Below are positions 23,355-31,861 of a DNA stretch of 64,000 bases, one piece after another; the stretch's first letter is position 1, and each line of letters begins with the position of its first letter. The notes below the pieces were generated by a model that made no database searches, had not been told where the DNA came from, and worked only from the letters and a program-made list of their open reading frames with translations. Source of the stretch: Anaerolineales bacterium. Its GTDB lineage: Bacteria; Chloroflexota; Anaerolineae; Anaerolineales; UBA4823. Location: NCBI GenBank assembly GCA_025057645.1, contig JANXBJ010000009.1, positions 32,415 through 96,414 of the forward strand. Direction: 5' to 3'. The position numbers and the translations under genes are program-made.

Positions 23355-24722
23355 CTAAAGTTCGGATGATTCCTCGTTGCCGAGGACATGAGCCTGATAG
23401 CGTTGCCAAGTGCGCGGGGCAAACTCGCGCGCCCTGGCGGCCACCGCTGCTTCATCGAGGGTCAGGATTCGGCGGTCCTTCATCAACACTCGTCCGTTGA
23501 CGATCGTGGTCGTCACCATGCTCTCGTGGAAGCCGAAGACAATGTGCCATGGCAGATTCTCTGCGGTTAGCGGGGTATGGGGATGGTAATCAACCAGGAT
23601 TAAGTCTGCGAAAGCTCCTTCCTGAAGAACGCCCAGCGGGGCTTCAGTGAAAAAGCGCCCCGCCAGTGCAGCGTTGTTGTAGATCGCCATGTCGGCAATG
23701 AGATTTGCCGGCATTCGTCTGGGGTCGCGATGCCACACCTTCTGAACGAGATAGGCGAACTTCCATTCCACCCACATCGTAGAAGGAAAGCCATCGGTTC
23801 CCAAACATACCGGCACACCAATGCGCAGCAAGGACTCCACCGGAGCGACGCCCACGGCATTGTTCATGTTCGAACGAGGTTGGTGAGTGACCCACGAGCC
23901 GCTCTCGGCAAGAATTTCCATCTCCCGGGCGTCGACATGCACGCAGTGGGCTAAGATCGTATTGCGTCCGAGAATGCCGTGGCGATGGAGACGGTCAACC
24001 ACGCGCAGCCCCCATTTCGCCAAACTGTCGTATTCATCGGCTTCGGACTCGGCAACGTGGAGGTGAAACCCCACTCCTTCGGGCACGGCTGCACGACAGC
24101 GCTCAAGAGTCCGATCCGAGAGCGTCAGGCTTGCATGAAGGCCGAAGCTCGCCCGCACCAAAGGGCGTTTTCCACCCTCACAAGCCTTCAAAAAGCGCAG
24201 ATTCTCTTCGATCCCCGCTTGGGTTTTCTCGGGACCATCGCGGTCGCTGACCTCGTAACACAAAACTGCCCGTAAACCGGCTTTCTCCACCTCTTCTGCA
24301 ATCACATCCAGAGAGCCTTCAATGGCATTCGGAGAGGCATGGTGGTCGATGAGCATAGTTGTCCCGTGACGAATAGCATCGGCTAACATCACCTGGGTGG
24401 ACAAGCGCACGTCCTCCAGGGTGAGAGAGCGGTCCAGCGGCCACCACAGCTTCTGCAGAATCTGGGGAAAATCTTTCGGAGCTGCACCGGGGATCGCCAT
24501 GCCCCGAGCAAAGGCGCCGTAAAAATGGGTATGGGCACAAAGGTTGCCCGGCATCACATACTGTCCCTCGGCATCCAGCCTTTCCTCTTGGGGGTAACGG
24601 TCCAACAGTTCCCTCTGAGGAGCGATCTCGACAATGCGTCCATCGGCGATCCGCATTGCCATTCCCTCAAGGATCAGGTTTTCCATTTGCCAAGTAATTA
24701 GGGTGCCGTTGGTGATAATCAT
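23355..24722 (-). CDS. Amidohydrolase family deaminase/chlorohydrolase-like
   Basis: A 455-residue metal-dependent amidohydrolase of the TrzN/SsnA/MTA-SAH-deaminase group. Metal ligands appear as H64 and H66 (AHTHFYG), a His in FHLHVAESEADEY, a His in LAHCVHVDARE, and Asp in LGTDGFPSTMW. Typical members hydrolyse amino groups on purines, pterins or triazines. ATG at 24722 with GAGG upstream is preferred; the longer frame adds 36 unrelated residues. It is the first gene of the F420 operon. A role on the deazaflavin or its precursor is possible, but nothing in the sequence proves it. Confidence 0.85.
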   Translation of the reverse strand: MIITNGTLITWQMENLILEGMAMRIADGRIVEIAPQRELLDRYPQEERLDAEGQYVMPGNLCAHTHFYGAFARGMAIPGAAPKDFPQILQKLWWPLDRSLTLEDVRLSTQVMLADAIRHGTTMLIDHHASPNAIEGSLDVIAEEVEKAGLRAVLCYEVSDRDGPEKTQAGIEENLRFLKACEGGKRPLVRASFGLHASLTLSDRTLERCRAAVPEGVGFHLHVAESEADEYDSLAKWGLRVVDRLHRHGILGRNTILAHCVHVDAREMEILAESGSWVTHQPRSNMNNAVGVAPVESLLRIGVPVCLGTDGFPSTMWVEWKFAYLVQKVWHRDPRRMPANLIADMAIYNNAALAGRFFTEAPLGVLQEGAFADLILVDYHPHTPLTAENLPWHIVFGFHESMVTTTIVNGRVLMKDRRILTLDEAAVAARAREFAPRTWQRYQAHVLGNEESSEL

Positions 24723-25049
24723 CCTCTCCTCACTCTGCGGTATCCTGAGCGAACACGGGGCTGACTCCGAGTTTGCCCTTATCGAGATGCCCTGGAAACT
24801 CGGCACAGCCCAATTATATCCAAATTGCATCTGAAATGCTCAGGATGCTCGCCTTCTCCCTCGAGGAAGCGGAAACATGGAGGGGACCGCCTTGTTTTCG
24901 ACCCGTTTTGCTTTGGCTTCCACCAAGCCCTCATCTGGACTTGTCCCATAGGCTTTGTTCCGAATCCCCCAGGACTCCTGCTAGGATGCAAAAACTTGGA
25001 GAGAAGCTTTGCACCGGCTCGGCTTCCCTCCAAGAGAGACCTGACCACT
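24723..25049. other. Intergenic region with the probable F420-operon promoter
   Basis: No gene is visible. On the minus strand a TATAAT hexamer at 24813-24818 is a plausible -10 for the amidohydrolase-npdG-cof operon, giving a leader of about 85 bases. The -35 is poor. The remainder (about 24830-25049) shows nothing recognisable. Confidence 0.45.
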
Positions 25050-25592
25050 TCAGGCAACCGCTTGGGTCTGCTCCTCTTTGATCATCTCGATCTCAATGTT
25101 GATGTGCACGGTCTCACCCACAAGCCAACCTCCGGCTTCCAGAGGCACATTCCACTGCAACCCCCAATCCTTGCGGTTGATCGTGGTGGTGGCAGAAAAA
25201 CCTGCAGACGTGTGCCCAAAGGGGCTTTTCACCGTGCCGTTGTATTCGACCTCTAGCGTCACCTCTTTAGTCACATCTCGGATCGTTAAGTCGCCGACGA
25301 TCCGGCCACGGTTAGAGTCGAGCACTTCAATCCGCTTGCTCTTGAAGGTGATATAAGGGAATTTCTCAACGTCCAGAAAGTCGGGCGACCGCAGGTGAGC
25401 ATCGCGCTGGGGCTCACGGGTGTTAATGCTCGCCGCTTCGATTTTGACTTCGACACTGGAACGGGTCGGATTTTGCTCATCGAATTCCACCGTCCCTTCA
25501 AAGCGTTCGAATCGCCCTCGCACGTTCGAGATCATCATATGACGGACGGTAAAGTTAATCTCTGAGTGTGCCGGGTCAATTTTCCAAGCCAT
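25050..25592 (-). CDS. YceI-family lipocalin-like protein
   Basis: A 180-residue protein of the YceI family, a beta-barrel that binds polyprenyl-type lipids. The start MAWKIDPAHSEINFTVRHMM, the central VKIEAASINTREPQRDAHL and SPDFLDVEKFPYITFKS, and the closing GHTSAGFSATTTINRKDWGL are classic. Unlike E. coli YceI it has no signal peptide, so it is cytoplasmic as in many YceI relatives. AGGAGG lies six bases upstream of the ATG. It is transcribed with the MarR gene located 103 bp upstream. Confidence 0.93.
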   Translation of the reverse strand: MAWKIDPAHSEINFTVRHMMISNVRGRFERFEGTVEFDEQNPTRSSVEVKIEAASINTREPQRDAHLRSPDFLDVEKFPYITFKSKRIEVLDSNRGRIVGDLTIRDVTKEVTLEVEYNGTVKSPFGHTSAGFSATTTINRKDWGLQWNVPLEAGGWLVGETVHINIEIEMIKEEQTQAVA

Positions 25593-25695
25593 AGCAACTA
25601 CCTCCTCGACTTAGGGTGTGGTGAAAAATCTCTGGGCCTCTAGCCCAGCTCGAGACCAAGCCGCAAAGGAAAAAAAACGCTCCAGCTCTGTTGGT

Positions 25696-26169
25696 TCACT
25701 TCTTCTCCCCCTCTTTTAGGACTCGCTCCCTTTTTCCGAGCTTCTTACACAACCGCCCCAAGGTCTCTTGCTCCTCGGGGGTTAGGACCGCAAATTCGTC
25801 AACGATCGCCTTCACTTGACATGGCAAAACGCTTTCGACTTTGCGCCGTCCTGCATCGGTCAAGTGGACGGTGATGAAACGACGGTCATTGGGATCGCGC
25901 TTGCGCACAACGTAGCCCTGCCGCTCGAGATTATCGATCACCAACGTGAGATTGCCACTGCTCTTGAGAATCTTGTGCGCTAGCTCGCTCTGGCACATGC
26001 TCCCCAGGTGGTAGAGCGCCTCCATTACCCCGAACTGGCTTGGGGTGAGCTCTGCCAGACAGCCGCGCTGTGCCAGCCTGCTCTCTAACGACTCGGCTGC
26101 GCGCATCAGCTTAATGAAGGCGTTCAGGGCGCGGATTTCCTCTTCAGTGCCGTTATAGTGCGTCGGCAT
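25696..26169 (-). CDS. MarR-family transcriptional regulator
   Basis: A 157-residue winged-helix regulator. The DNA-binding region includes LTPSQFGVMEALYHLGSMCQ, the recognition helix KSSGNLTLVIDNLERQGYV and the wing RKRDPNDRRFITVHLTDAGR. MarR proteins usually repress their own operon and release DNA on ligand binding or oxidation. It precedes the YceI gene, a pairing seen in other genomes. The promoter (26214-26241) overlaps a 15-bp palindrome (26196-26210), which fits autorepression. Confidence 0.93.
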   Translation of the reverse strand: MPTHYNGTEEEIRALNAFIKLMRAAESLESRLAQRGCLAELTPSQFGVMEALYHLGSMCQSELAHKILKSSGNLTLVIDNLERQGYVVRKRDPNDRRFITVHLTDAGRRKVESVLPCQVKAIVDEFAVLTPEEQETLGRLCKKLGKRERVLKEGEKK

Positions 26170-26476
26170 GTCCGTTTGAGTCTAAATCATTTGATGTTGA
26201 ATACTTCAACGTATTAATACATAAATCATCAAAATTGTCAAGATTATGTTCGAGTTTGGAGAGAGCTTCTCGACCAACCCTTGTCCTCCTCAAGAGAGTG
26301 GGATAAGACCCGCACCTTTGTCCGCGTCGAGCTTTCACGTTGCTACCGCCCTTTAGAGCGAGGCTGACAGAAGGTTGCCCCGCTTCGTGCAGAAGTGGAC
26401 CTCTTGCAGGGAAGCCTACCCTGCGTTCCTCTCCGACTCGAGAGGAGTGCCGGTCAAGCTGGCTTCTATCCCTCGT
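26170..26476. other. Intergenic region upstream of marR
   Basis: Besides the marR promoter/operator, this stretch shows only a small hairpin (CCTCTC/GAGAGG, about 26429-26446) downstream of the methyltransferase stop. It lacks a T-run. Nothing else is recognisable. Confidence 0.4.
26196..26241 (-). promoter_or_regulatory. Promoter and palindromic operator of the marR-yceI operon
   Basis: On the minus strand, -35 TTGACA (26236-26241) and -10 TATTAA (26214-26219) are 16 bp apart. GTTGAA-TAC-TTCAAC, a perfect inverted repeat at 26196-26210, covers the expected start point. This arrangement is typical of self-repression by MarR proteins. Confidence 0.65.
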
Positions 26477-27358
26477 TCAGCGGAAGATATAAATCCCACG
26501 ACGAATTTCCCAGCTTTGGGCGCAATTCAAGCAAATCATTTGCATAGGCAGGGCTTCGAACTTTGTCCCCCGACAGGCCGGGCAGGCGAAAAAGCCATCT
26601 GGCGCAGAAGTTGTGGGGGTGCCGCTGGCTTGTGCCAAGACGAACACGCTGGGACTTAACTGCCACCAATCCCCGGTATACTGCAAAAGGCTGTCCATAG
26701 CCACCAAAAGCTTGAGCGGGACTGTGCGCTTGAGAAACCCGAGTCGAAAATGGGAGACGGTGAGCTGACGCCGGAGACGAAAGCCGGCCTCCTCCAACCA
26801 GCGACGGATGGCGCGAGGATGAAAATCAAAATTCAGCTCGGCAAACTCGATCGGGCTGAGGTCAAACGGACTCCAGCGCTGCCGCCCGGCCAAGTAGCGC
26901 AGGATCGCCTTGAGGTTTTGTTTGTTGGCATACTCCAAGAGGAAAATCCCGCCCGGTTTTAGCACATGCCGCACCTGCTGGAGCGCCAGCTTCGGCTCGG
27001 AGAGATGGTGGAGGGTGCGGATCATTGTCGCAGCATCGAACAATCCGGCGACGAAAGGCAGGCGATATGCATCAGCAGCCACGTAAAGGAAGCGATCCCC
27101 CTCCCCTAAGCGATGCCGAGCTTGCTCCAACTGGCTAATCGAATAATCGAGCAATACAATGCGCCGATAGGTGGCATAACGCAGGGTATTGCGTCCGGCG
27201 CCAGCGCCGATTTCAAGCAGCAACTCGCCGGGCTGGGTGAGCAGACGTCGGATGGCAATTGCTTCGACTTGGTCCTCGTAGTCTCTTTCCCCCTTCTCCC
27301 AGAAGCTCTGCTGGTAGTCCGAGCCTTCGTAATCGCAAATTGGAAGACGAGGCCTCAT
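26477..27358 (-). CDS. SAM-dependent methyltransferase with a C-terminal zinc-ribbon (Trm112-like) domain
   Basis: A 293-residue protein. The N-terminal class I methyltransferase domain shows [17 protein letters not shown] (motif I), [15 protein letters not shown] and [15 protein letters not shown]. The last 40 residues contain [14 protein letters not shown] and [16 protein letters not shown], a four-Cys zinc ribbon like free-standing Trm112/YcaR proteins. The ATG overlaps the stop of the UDP-glucose dehydrogenase gene by four bases, so the two are co-translated. The pairing suggests a role in surface-polysaccharide or lipid modification (inference); the acceptor is unknown. Confidence 0.85.
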   Translation of the reverse strand: MRPRLPICDYEGSDYQQSFWEKGERDYEDQVEAIAIRRLLTQPGELLLEIGAGAGRNTLRYATYRRIVLLDYSISQLEQARHRLGEGDRFLYVAADAYRLPFVAGLFDAATMIRTLHHLSEPKLALQQVRHVLKPGGIFLLEYANKQNLKAILRYLAGRQRWSPFDLSPIEFAELNFDFHPRAIRRWLEEAGFRLRRQLTVSHFRLGFLKRTVPLKLLVAMDSLLQYTGDWWQLSPSVFVLAQASGTPTTSAPDGFFACPACRGTKFEALPMQMICLNCAQSWEIRRGIYIFR

Positions 27359-28665
27359 CGCTCGTTATAATATCCCCTTCCAAGGCCTCGGTAACGGAAT
27401 CCCAACTCGCGCATCATCTTGGGGTCGTAAATGTTACGCCCGTCGAGGAGAACCGGTTGCCTCATCACACTCTTAATGCGTTCGAGATCCAACTGCTTGA
27501 ACTCGTTCCATTCCGTGACCACGATCAGGGCATCACACCCCTCGGCCAGTTCGTACGGGTCTTTACACATCTCCACTTGGGGAAGGATCGTACGGGCCAC
27601 CGGCATGGCTACTGGATCGTATGCCCGCACTCGGGCACCCGCTTTGGTTAGCAGGTCGGCGATAGTAACCGAGGGTGCCTCGCGCATGTCATCCGTGTTG
27701 GGCTTGAACGAAAGCCCCAGCAATCCGACCACAGCCCCCTGAAGGTCGCCCAGCATCTCGCGCACACGCCTCACCGCCAAGCGACGACGGTCGTCGTTGA
27801 TTTCCATTACGGCGCGCAACAATTGAGGATGACGGCCCTTTTCCTCCGCCATAAAGGCCAACGCCTTGACGTCCTTGGGGAAGCACGAACCACCATACCC
27901 CAAACCGGCATCTAAGAACATCGGCCCGATACGTTGATCGTAGCCCATCCCGATCGCCACCTCCTTCACGTCCGCTCCAAGCGCCTCGCAAATGTTGGCG
28001 ATTTCGTTAATAAAAGAGATTTTGGTTGCCAAAAAGGCGTTCGAGGCGTATTTGATCATCTCAGCAGTGCGCAAATCGGTGATCATGATCGGAGCGCGCA
28101 GCGGTAAGTGCAGTTGGGCGACCTTCTCTGCTGCCTCGCGATCGGTTGAACCTAACACCGTACGATAGGGTTGCATAAAGTCCGCTATGGCCGAACCTTC
28201 GCGCAGGAACTCCGGGCAGGAAACCACCCAGAAGGGGATGGGCTGCTTCTGATGTTGGCGGATAATGTCGGCTGTCCAGTCGCCGGTGCCCACGGGGACG
28301 GTAGATTTGTTAACCACAATCAGGGGAGCGGTCATATTCTCGGCAATGCTGCGCGCGGCTTGGGCAACGTAGCGCAAGTCGGCCTCGCCATCTACCCCTG
28401 AAGGAGTGCCGACAGCGATGAAGACGAACTCGGTGCCATCGAGGGCCTCGGCATAGGAGGTGGTGAAGCTGAGCCTTCCCGCCCTGACATTGCGCTCAAC
28501 CAGCTCCTTGAGGCCGGGTTCGTAAATCGGCATGATCCCCTTTTTCAACCCTTCAATTTTTTCCTCATTGATGTCCAGGGCAATCACTCGATTGCCCAGA
28601 TCGGCAAAGCATGCCGCAGTGACTAGCCCCACATAGCCTACCCCGATGACGCAGATCTGCTTCAT
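27355..28665 (-). CDS. ugd: UDP-glucose/UDP-sugar 6-dehydrogenase
   Basis: A 436-residue enzyme oxidising UDP-glucose (or a related UDP-sugar) to the uronic acid with 2 NAD+. The NAD motif is [11 protein letters not shown] (8-18), the catalytic Cys is C261 in [10 protein letters not shown], and the Lys/Asn pair appears in [16 protein letters not shown] at 28665 is preferred over an upstream frame because the Rossmann motif begins directly and GAGGAG lies upstream. It is first in a two-gene unit with a methyltransferase and diverges from an Rrf2-type regulator gene. Confidence 0.93.
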   Translation of the reverse strand: MKQICVIGVGYVGLVTAACFADLGNRVIALDINEEKIEGLKKGIMPIYEPGLKELVERNVRAGRLSFTTSYAEALDGTEFVFIAVGTPSGVDGEADLRYVAQAARSIAENMTAPLIVVNKSTVPVGTGDWTADIIRQHQKQPIPFWVVSCPEFLREGSAIADFMQPYRTVLGSTDREAAEKVAQLHLPLRAPIMITDLRTAEMIKYASNAFLATKISFINEIANICEALGADVKEVAIGMGYDQRIGPMFLDAGLGYGGSCFPKDVKALAFMAEEKGRHPQLLRAVMEINDDRRRLAVRRVREMLGDLQGAVVGLLGLSFKPNTDDMREAPSVTIADLLTKAGARVRAYDPVAMPVARTILPQVEMCKDPYELAEGCDALIVVTEWNEFKQLDLERIKSVMRQPVLLDGRNIYDPKMMRELGFRYRGLGRGYYNER

Positions 28666-28860
28666 AAGCCCCAACTCCTCGGTGTGAGATTGTGACTTCC
28701 GAATCTTATCACAATCCGCACCATCCCTTAGCCAATCTTGGCTCACTTCGGGATGAGCGTCACGGTTTGCGAATGACCTCTGTCACTTGCAAATTCCCCA
28801 AAAAAACTCTAATATATATGAGATAAATTCTACCTGTATAACCTGAAAGGGAGCGGTGAA

Positions 28861-29295
28861 ATGCAGATCACGCGTCAAGCCGATTACGCGGTCCGAGCGG
28901 TCACGTTCTTGGCACGCCTGGGCGCTGACCATCGTGCAGCCACGAGCACGATCGCCCAAGAACAGCAGATTCCGCCTTCCTTTTTGGCCAAGATCGTCTC
29001 ACAGCTCTCGGTGGCCGGCTTGTTGAGCACATCGCGCGGTGCGCGCGGGGGAGTCTCTTTGGCGAAGCCCCCCGGAGAGATTTCCCTCTTAGAAGTGGTG
29101 GAAGCGATCGACGGTCCGATTGTACTCAATGAGTGCGTTGGGGATCGTGGGGCCTGCAAATTTGTCGAGGAGTGCCCGGTACACCCGATTTGGTGCGAAG
29201 TGCAGTACGAGCTGGTACAAAAGCTAAAGAATACCACCTTCGATCAGTTGGCGAACCCCAAAAAGGGAAACAATTCTCCTTGCGAAGAAGGTTAA
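28861..29295 (+). CDS. Rrf2-family Fe-S transcriptional regulator
   Basis: A 144-residue winged-helix regulator starting MQITRQADYAVRAVTFLARL. The recognition region is PPSFLAKIVSQLSVAGLLST, with the wing RGARGGVSLAKPP. Cys residues C92, C99 and C105 (spacing x6 and x5) match the three-Cys cluster ligands of IscR/NsrR-type members, so it probably senses iron-sulfur status, nitric oxide or redox. A tentative promoter is TTGCAA (28787-28792), 17 bp, TAATAT (28810-28815). A terminator hairpin follows at 29355. It stands alone; targets are not evident. Confidence 0.9.
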   Translation: MQITRQADYAVRAVTFLARLGADHRAATSTIAQEQQIPPSFLAKIVSQLSVAGLLSTSRGARGGVSLAKPPGEISLLEVVEAIDGPIVLNECVGDRGACKFVEECPVHPIWCEVQYELVQKLKNTTFDQLANPKKGNNSPCEEG

Positions 29296-29354
29296 GGAGT
29301 CGGGCGAGAAACAGATAGTTCTTGCGGTGAAGGACCCTTTCTTGTGGGGGGAAT

Positions 29355-29383
29355 GCGACCGGCGCAAGGAGCGCGCTGGTCGC
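29355..29383 (+). terminator. Hairpin between the Rrf2 gene and the convergent amidohydrolase gene
   Basis: GCGACC (29355-29360) pairs with GGTCGC (29378-29383), with further inner pairs. It is followed on the plus strand by the T-rich TCTTGTTCTTCT. It can end the Rrf2 transcript and perhaps the convergent transcript as well. Confidence 0.65.
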
Positions 29384-29394
29384 TCTTGTTCTTC

Positions 29395-31233
29395 TCAAGG
29401 AGTGTATTCCTCGCTACGGTAAACCTCTTTGCCCTCGAAGAAGGTCAATAAGACTTTGGTACGATGAATCTCTGTGGCGGGCACTTGGAGAATGTTCTGA
29501 CTCAGGACGATGAAGTCGGCCTTTTTGCCCACCTCGATGGAACCGATTTGCTTTTCCATAAATGCGGCATACGCTCCGTTGATGGTAAAGCTGGCGATCA
29601 TTTGCTCAACGCTCACCCGCTCTTGAGGGTTCAGGGGCGTCTTGAAATCGGCGCCAACATAAATGTCCCCCAAGTCGGCGGGGACTGTACGGGTGACGCC
29701 AATCTCAATCGCATAGAATGGGTTCGGCGGCCAGGAAACCGGATAGTCTGAGGAGGAGGCGACTACAATCCCTCGGTCGAAGAAACTCTTCATCGGGTAT
29801 TGGCGGTCCGCACGTTCCCGGCCCACGTATTCGACCGCTTGGGTGTAGTAGGTATCTACAACAAACCAATAGGGTTGAGGCACAGCCACTACATCCAACT
29901 GGGCCATGCGGTCAAGATCCGCCGGGTTGACCAATTGCAAGTGGGTGATCATATTGCGCGAATCGCGGCGGCCATTTTGTTGACGGGCATAGGCAAAACC
30001 ATCCAAGGTGATGCGCGTGGCAGCATCCCCGATCGAATGCACATGGATTTGGATTCCAGCGCGGTCGAGGGCGGCACACACCTCGTTGTACTTTTGAGGC
30101 TCCCAGAGCAGCTCGCCGCGCGAGTCCGGCATATGAAGGTAGGGCTCTTCCAGGTAAGCGGTGCTTCCCTCTAAGACGCCATCCATGAAGATTTTTGCGC
30201 CGACGATCTCATAATATCCACCCTTTTCTTCCTCGATCATTTGCCTAAGCTCATCCACTCGGGTCAAGGAGTCTTCGGGATTGATCCCTATTGCCATCGG
30301 AAAGCGAATTCTCATCTTACCCGAGGCCTCGAACTTGCGCAGGGCTTCGAGCGCTTCGCCCAGCCCTCCGGGCAAGGATGGAATATACACTGTGGTAATC
30401 CCCAACGAGTGGGCAAACCCCTGGAAGTATTCCAACCCCTCGAGATACTGCTCGGCAGTATAAGGTGGGATCACCTCGGCTACTAAATCCATAGCGGTCT
30501 CGCGCAACGTGCCGCTGGGATTGCCAGCGGAGTCGCGTTCGATCACACCGCCCTCCGGATCCGGAGTCTGCTTGGTAATGCCGGCTAATTCGAGGGCTTT
30601 GCTGTTTGCCCATACGCTGTGGTAGTCCTCAGAGTAGAGGACGGCCGGGATGTCGGGTGCGACCTCATCCAACATCGCCGCTGTCGGCCCCTTCGGCCCG
30701 AACACTTGATTCACCCAACCGGCGCCCCGCAGCGCTTCGAGGTCGGGATGCTCTGCGAGAAATTCCCGGATGGCCTGCTGATAACCTACAACTGAGTCAA
30801 TCCCGTATAGCGAGACCTCATAGAGGTCTGAGACTCCGGAAGTGGCGTGGGCATGGCTGTCCACGAACGCCGGCAAAACCATGCGACCCCCCAGGTCGAA
30901 CACTTGGGTTGCGCTGCCGATATAGGCTTGCACCCCCCGATAATCCCCCACGTAGACGAACCGGTCGCCCTTTAGGGCGAAAGCCTCAACAATTAGGCGG
31001 TTAGGGTCGACCGTGTACACAAAGCCATTGTGGAAGACGAAGTCGGCAGCTTCGGAGAAGAGAGCTCCCTCAGCGGGAGTCGGGCTCACAGTGGCTCGGG
31101 GGAGGCCTGGCGAAGCGGAGGTGGGAGAGGGCTCAGAGGGGAGGGGGGCAGGTGAAGGTGAGGTGGTAGGTCGGCAGGAGACGCCGAGAAGATAAAACAC
31201 AAGAAGAAAGGACAATAGGCGGGACAGTTTCAT
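29395..31233 (-). CDS. YtcJ-type amidohydrolase, predicted lipoprotein
   Basis: A 612-residue amidohydrolase family 3 protein. The N terminus is a signal sequence with a possible lipid Cys at C20 (LLGVSC, a weak lipobox). A Pro/Ser/Thr-rich linker of about 35 residues follows. The enzyme domain begins at FVFHNGFVYTVDPNRLIVEA and has the metal HxH motif at H127 and H129 (VDSHAHA), HVHSIGDAATRITLDGF and ASSSDYPVSWPPNPFYAI near the C-terminal metal Asp. Relatives hydrolyse cyclic amides or are uncharacterised. It is predicted to face the outside of the cell membrane and is a single-gene unit. Confidence 0.85.
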   Translation of the reverse strand: MKLSRLLSFLLVFYLLGVSCRPTTSPSPAPLPSEPSPTSASPGLPRATVSPTPAEGALFSEAADFVFHNGFVYTVDPNRLIVEAFALKGDRFVYVGDYRGVQAYIGSATQVFDLGGRMVLPAFVDSHAHATSGVSDLYEVSLYGIDSVVGYQQAIREFLAEHPDLEALRGAGWVNQVFGPKGPTAAMLDEVAPDIPAVLYSEDYHSVWANSKALELAGITKQTPDPEGGVIERDSAGNPSGTLRETAMDLVAEVIPPYTAEQYLEGLEYFQGFAHSLGITTVYIPSLPGGLGEALEALRKFEASGKMRIRFPMAIGINPEDSLTRVDELRQMIEEEKGGYYEIVGAKIFMDGVLEGSTAYLEEPYLHMPDSRGELLWEPQKYNEVCAALDRAGIQIHVHSIGDAATRITLDGFAYARQQNGRRDSRNMITHLQLVNPADLDRMAQLDVVAVPQPYWFVVDTYYTQAVEYVGRERADRQYPMKSFFDRGIVVASSSDYPVSWPPNPFYAIEIGVTRTVPADLGDIYVGADFKTPLNPQERVSVEQMIASFTINGAYAAFMEKQIGSIEVGKKADFIVLSQNILQVPATEIHRTKVLLTFFEGKEVYRSEEYTP

Positions 31234-31402
31234 TTGGACCTCCTCTGGTGTTAACGGTTGCGGCAGCTTCCCCAGTTAGTTACCAATGCTGCGCTCTAGT
31301 ATTATTTTATTTCAATCAAGAGTTTGGGGGGTCGTCTACGGATTCAAGTTGGAGAGAAAATTAGAAAGGGGGTTCCGGGAGCAGAAATCGCCGAGCCTAG
31401 GG

Positions 31403-31615
31403 TTATGGGGCTAACACCCCAAGTGCCTTTGTGGGGCAGGCCGTGATGCAAATTGCACAGCCCAGACACAGGGCTGGATCAAGTTGGGGTGGCTCAAAGG
31501 GCTGTTCCTGGTTGATCACCTTTCGCTTGCACAGCATCGCGGCACGGCAAATTCCCTGCTCACACTGATCGGGGTCGCAACGTTGGTAATCGAGGATGAC
31601 CGCTGTTTTAGGCAT
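31403..31615 (-). CDS. Small ferredoxin-like protein with eight cysteines
   Basis: The product has 70 residues if started at ATG 31615 (MPKTAVILDYQRC). C50, C53, C56 and C60-Pro form a standard [4Fe-4S] site (CLGCAICITACP). C13, C18, C23 and C29 form a second, irregularly spaced set. This resembles the N-terminal Fe-S domain of ABCE1/RLI-type proteins (DY-x-x-C start). It probably carries two clusters and acts in electron transfer. No good Shine-Dalgarno is visible, and a longer TTG-start frame (31687) cannot be excluded. It diverges from the radical SAM gene 246 bp away and could supply electrons to it (inference). Confidence 0.75.
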   Translation of the reverse strand: MPKTAVILDYQRCDPDQCEQGICRAAMLCKRKVINQEQPFEPPQLDPALCLGCAICITACPTKALGVLAP

Positions 31616-31826
31616 GGATAGGTAACAAAACCAAAAGCCCCTTAGAAGTTTAGGCGTGTGAGGACTCCCTTCACTGTATTGATGCAATTGCCTGTCGAAA
31701 GGTTACCGGGTTACTCAGTCAGCTGGCGGCGGCCCTTTGGCTCGAGGAAAATTCCGAGTAAGAAGTCTCTTTGAGTTCATCCACAGAGAACCCCCGTTCG
31801 GGGATTGCTGTGCTCACCGGATTGAC

Positions 31827-31854
31827 TTGACTTTTCATGTCATTGTTCTATAAT
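31827..31854 (+). promoter_or_regulatory. Promoter of the radical SAM gene, apparently leaderless
   Basis: TTGACT (31827-31832) and a perfect TATAAT (31849-31854) are 16 bp apart. Transcription should start near 31861, one base before the GTG codon at 31862, so the mRNA would have essentially no leader and no Shine-Dalgarno. Confidence 0.7.
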
Positions 31855-31861
31855 CCAAAGA

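Noticed and set aside
31616-31687. Longer start (TTG at 31687) for the small ferredoxin
   Set aside because: The extra 24 residues show no family similarity, and the Fe-S protein pattern begins at MPKTAVILDY; the longer form is kept only as a possibility.
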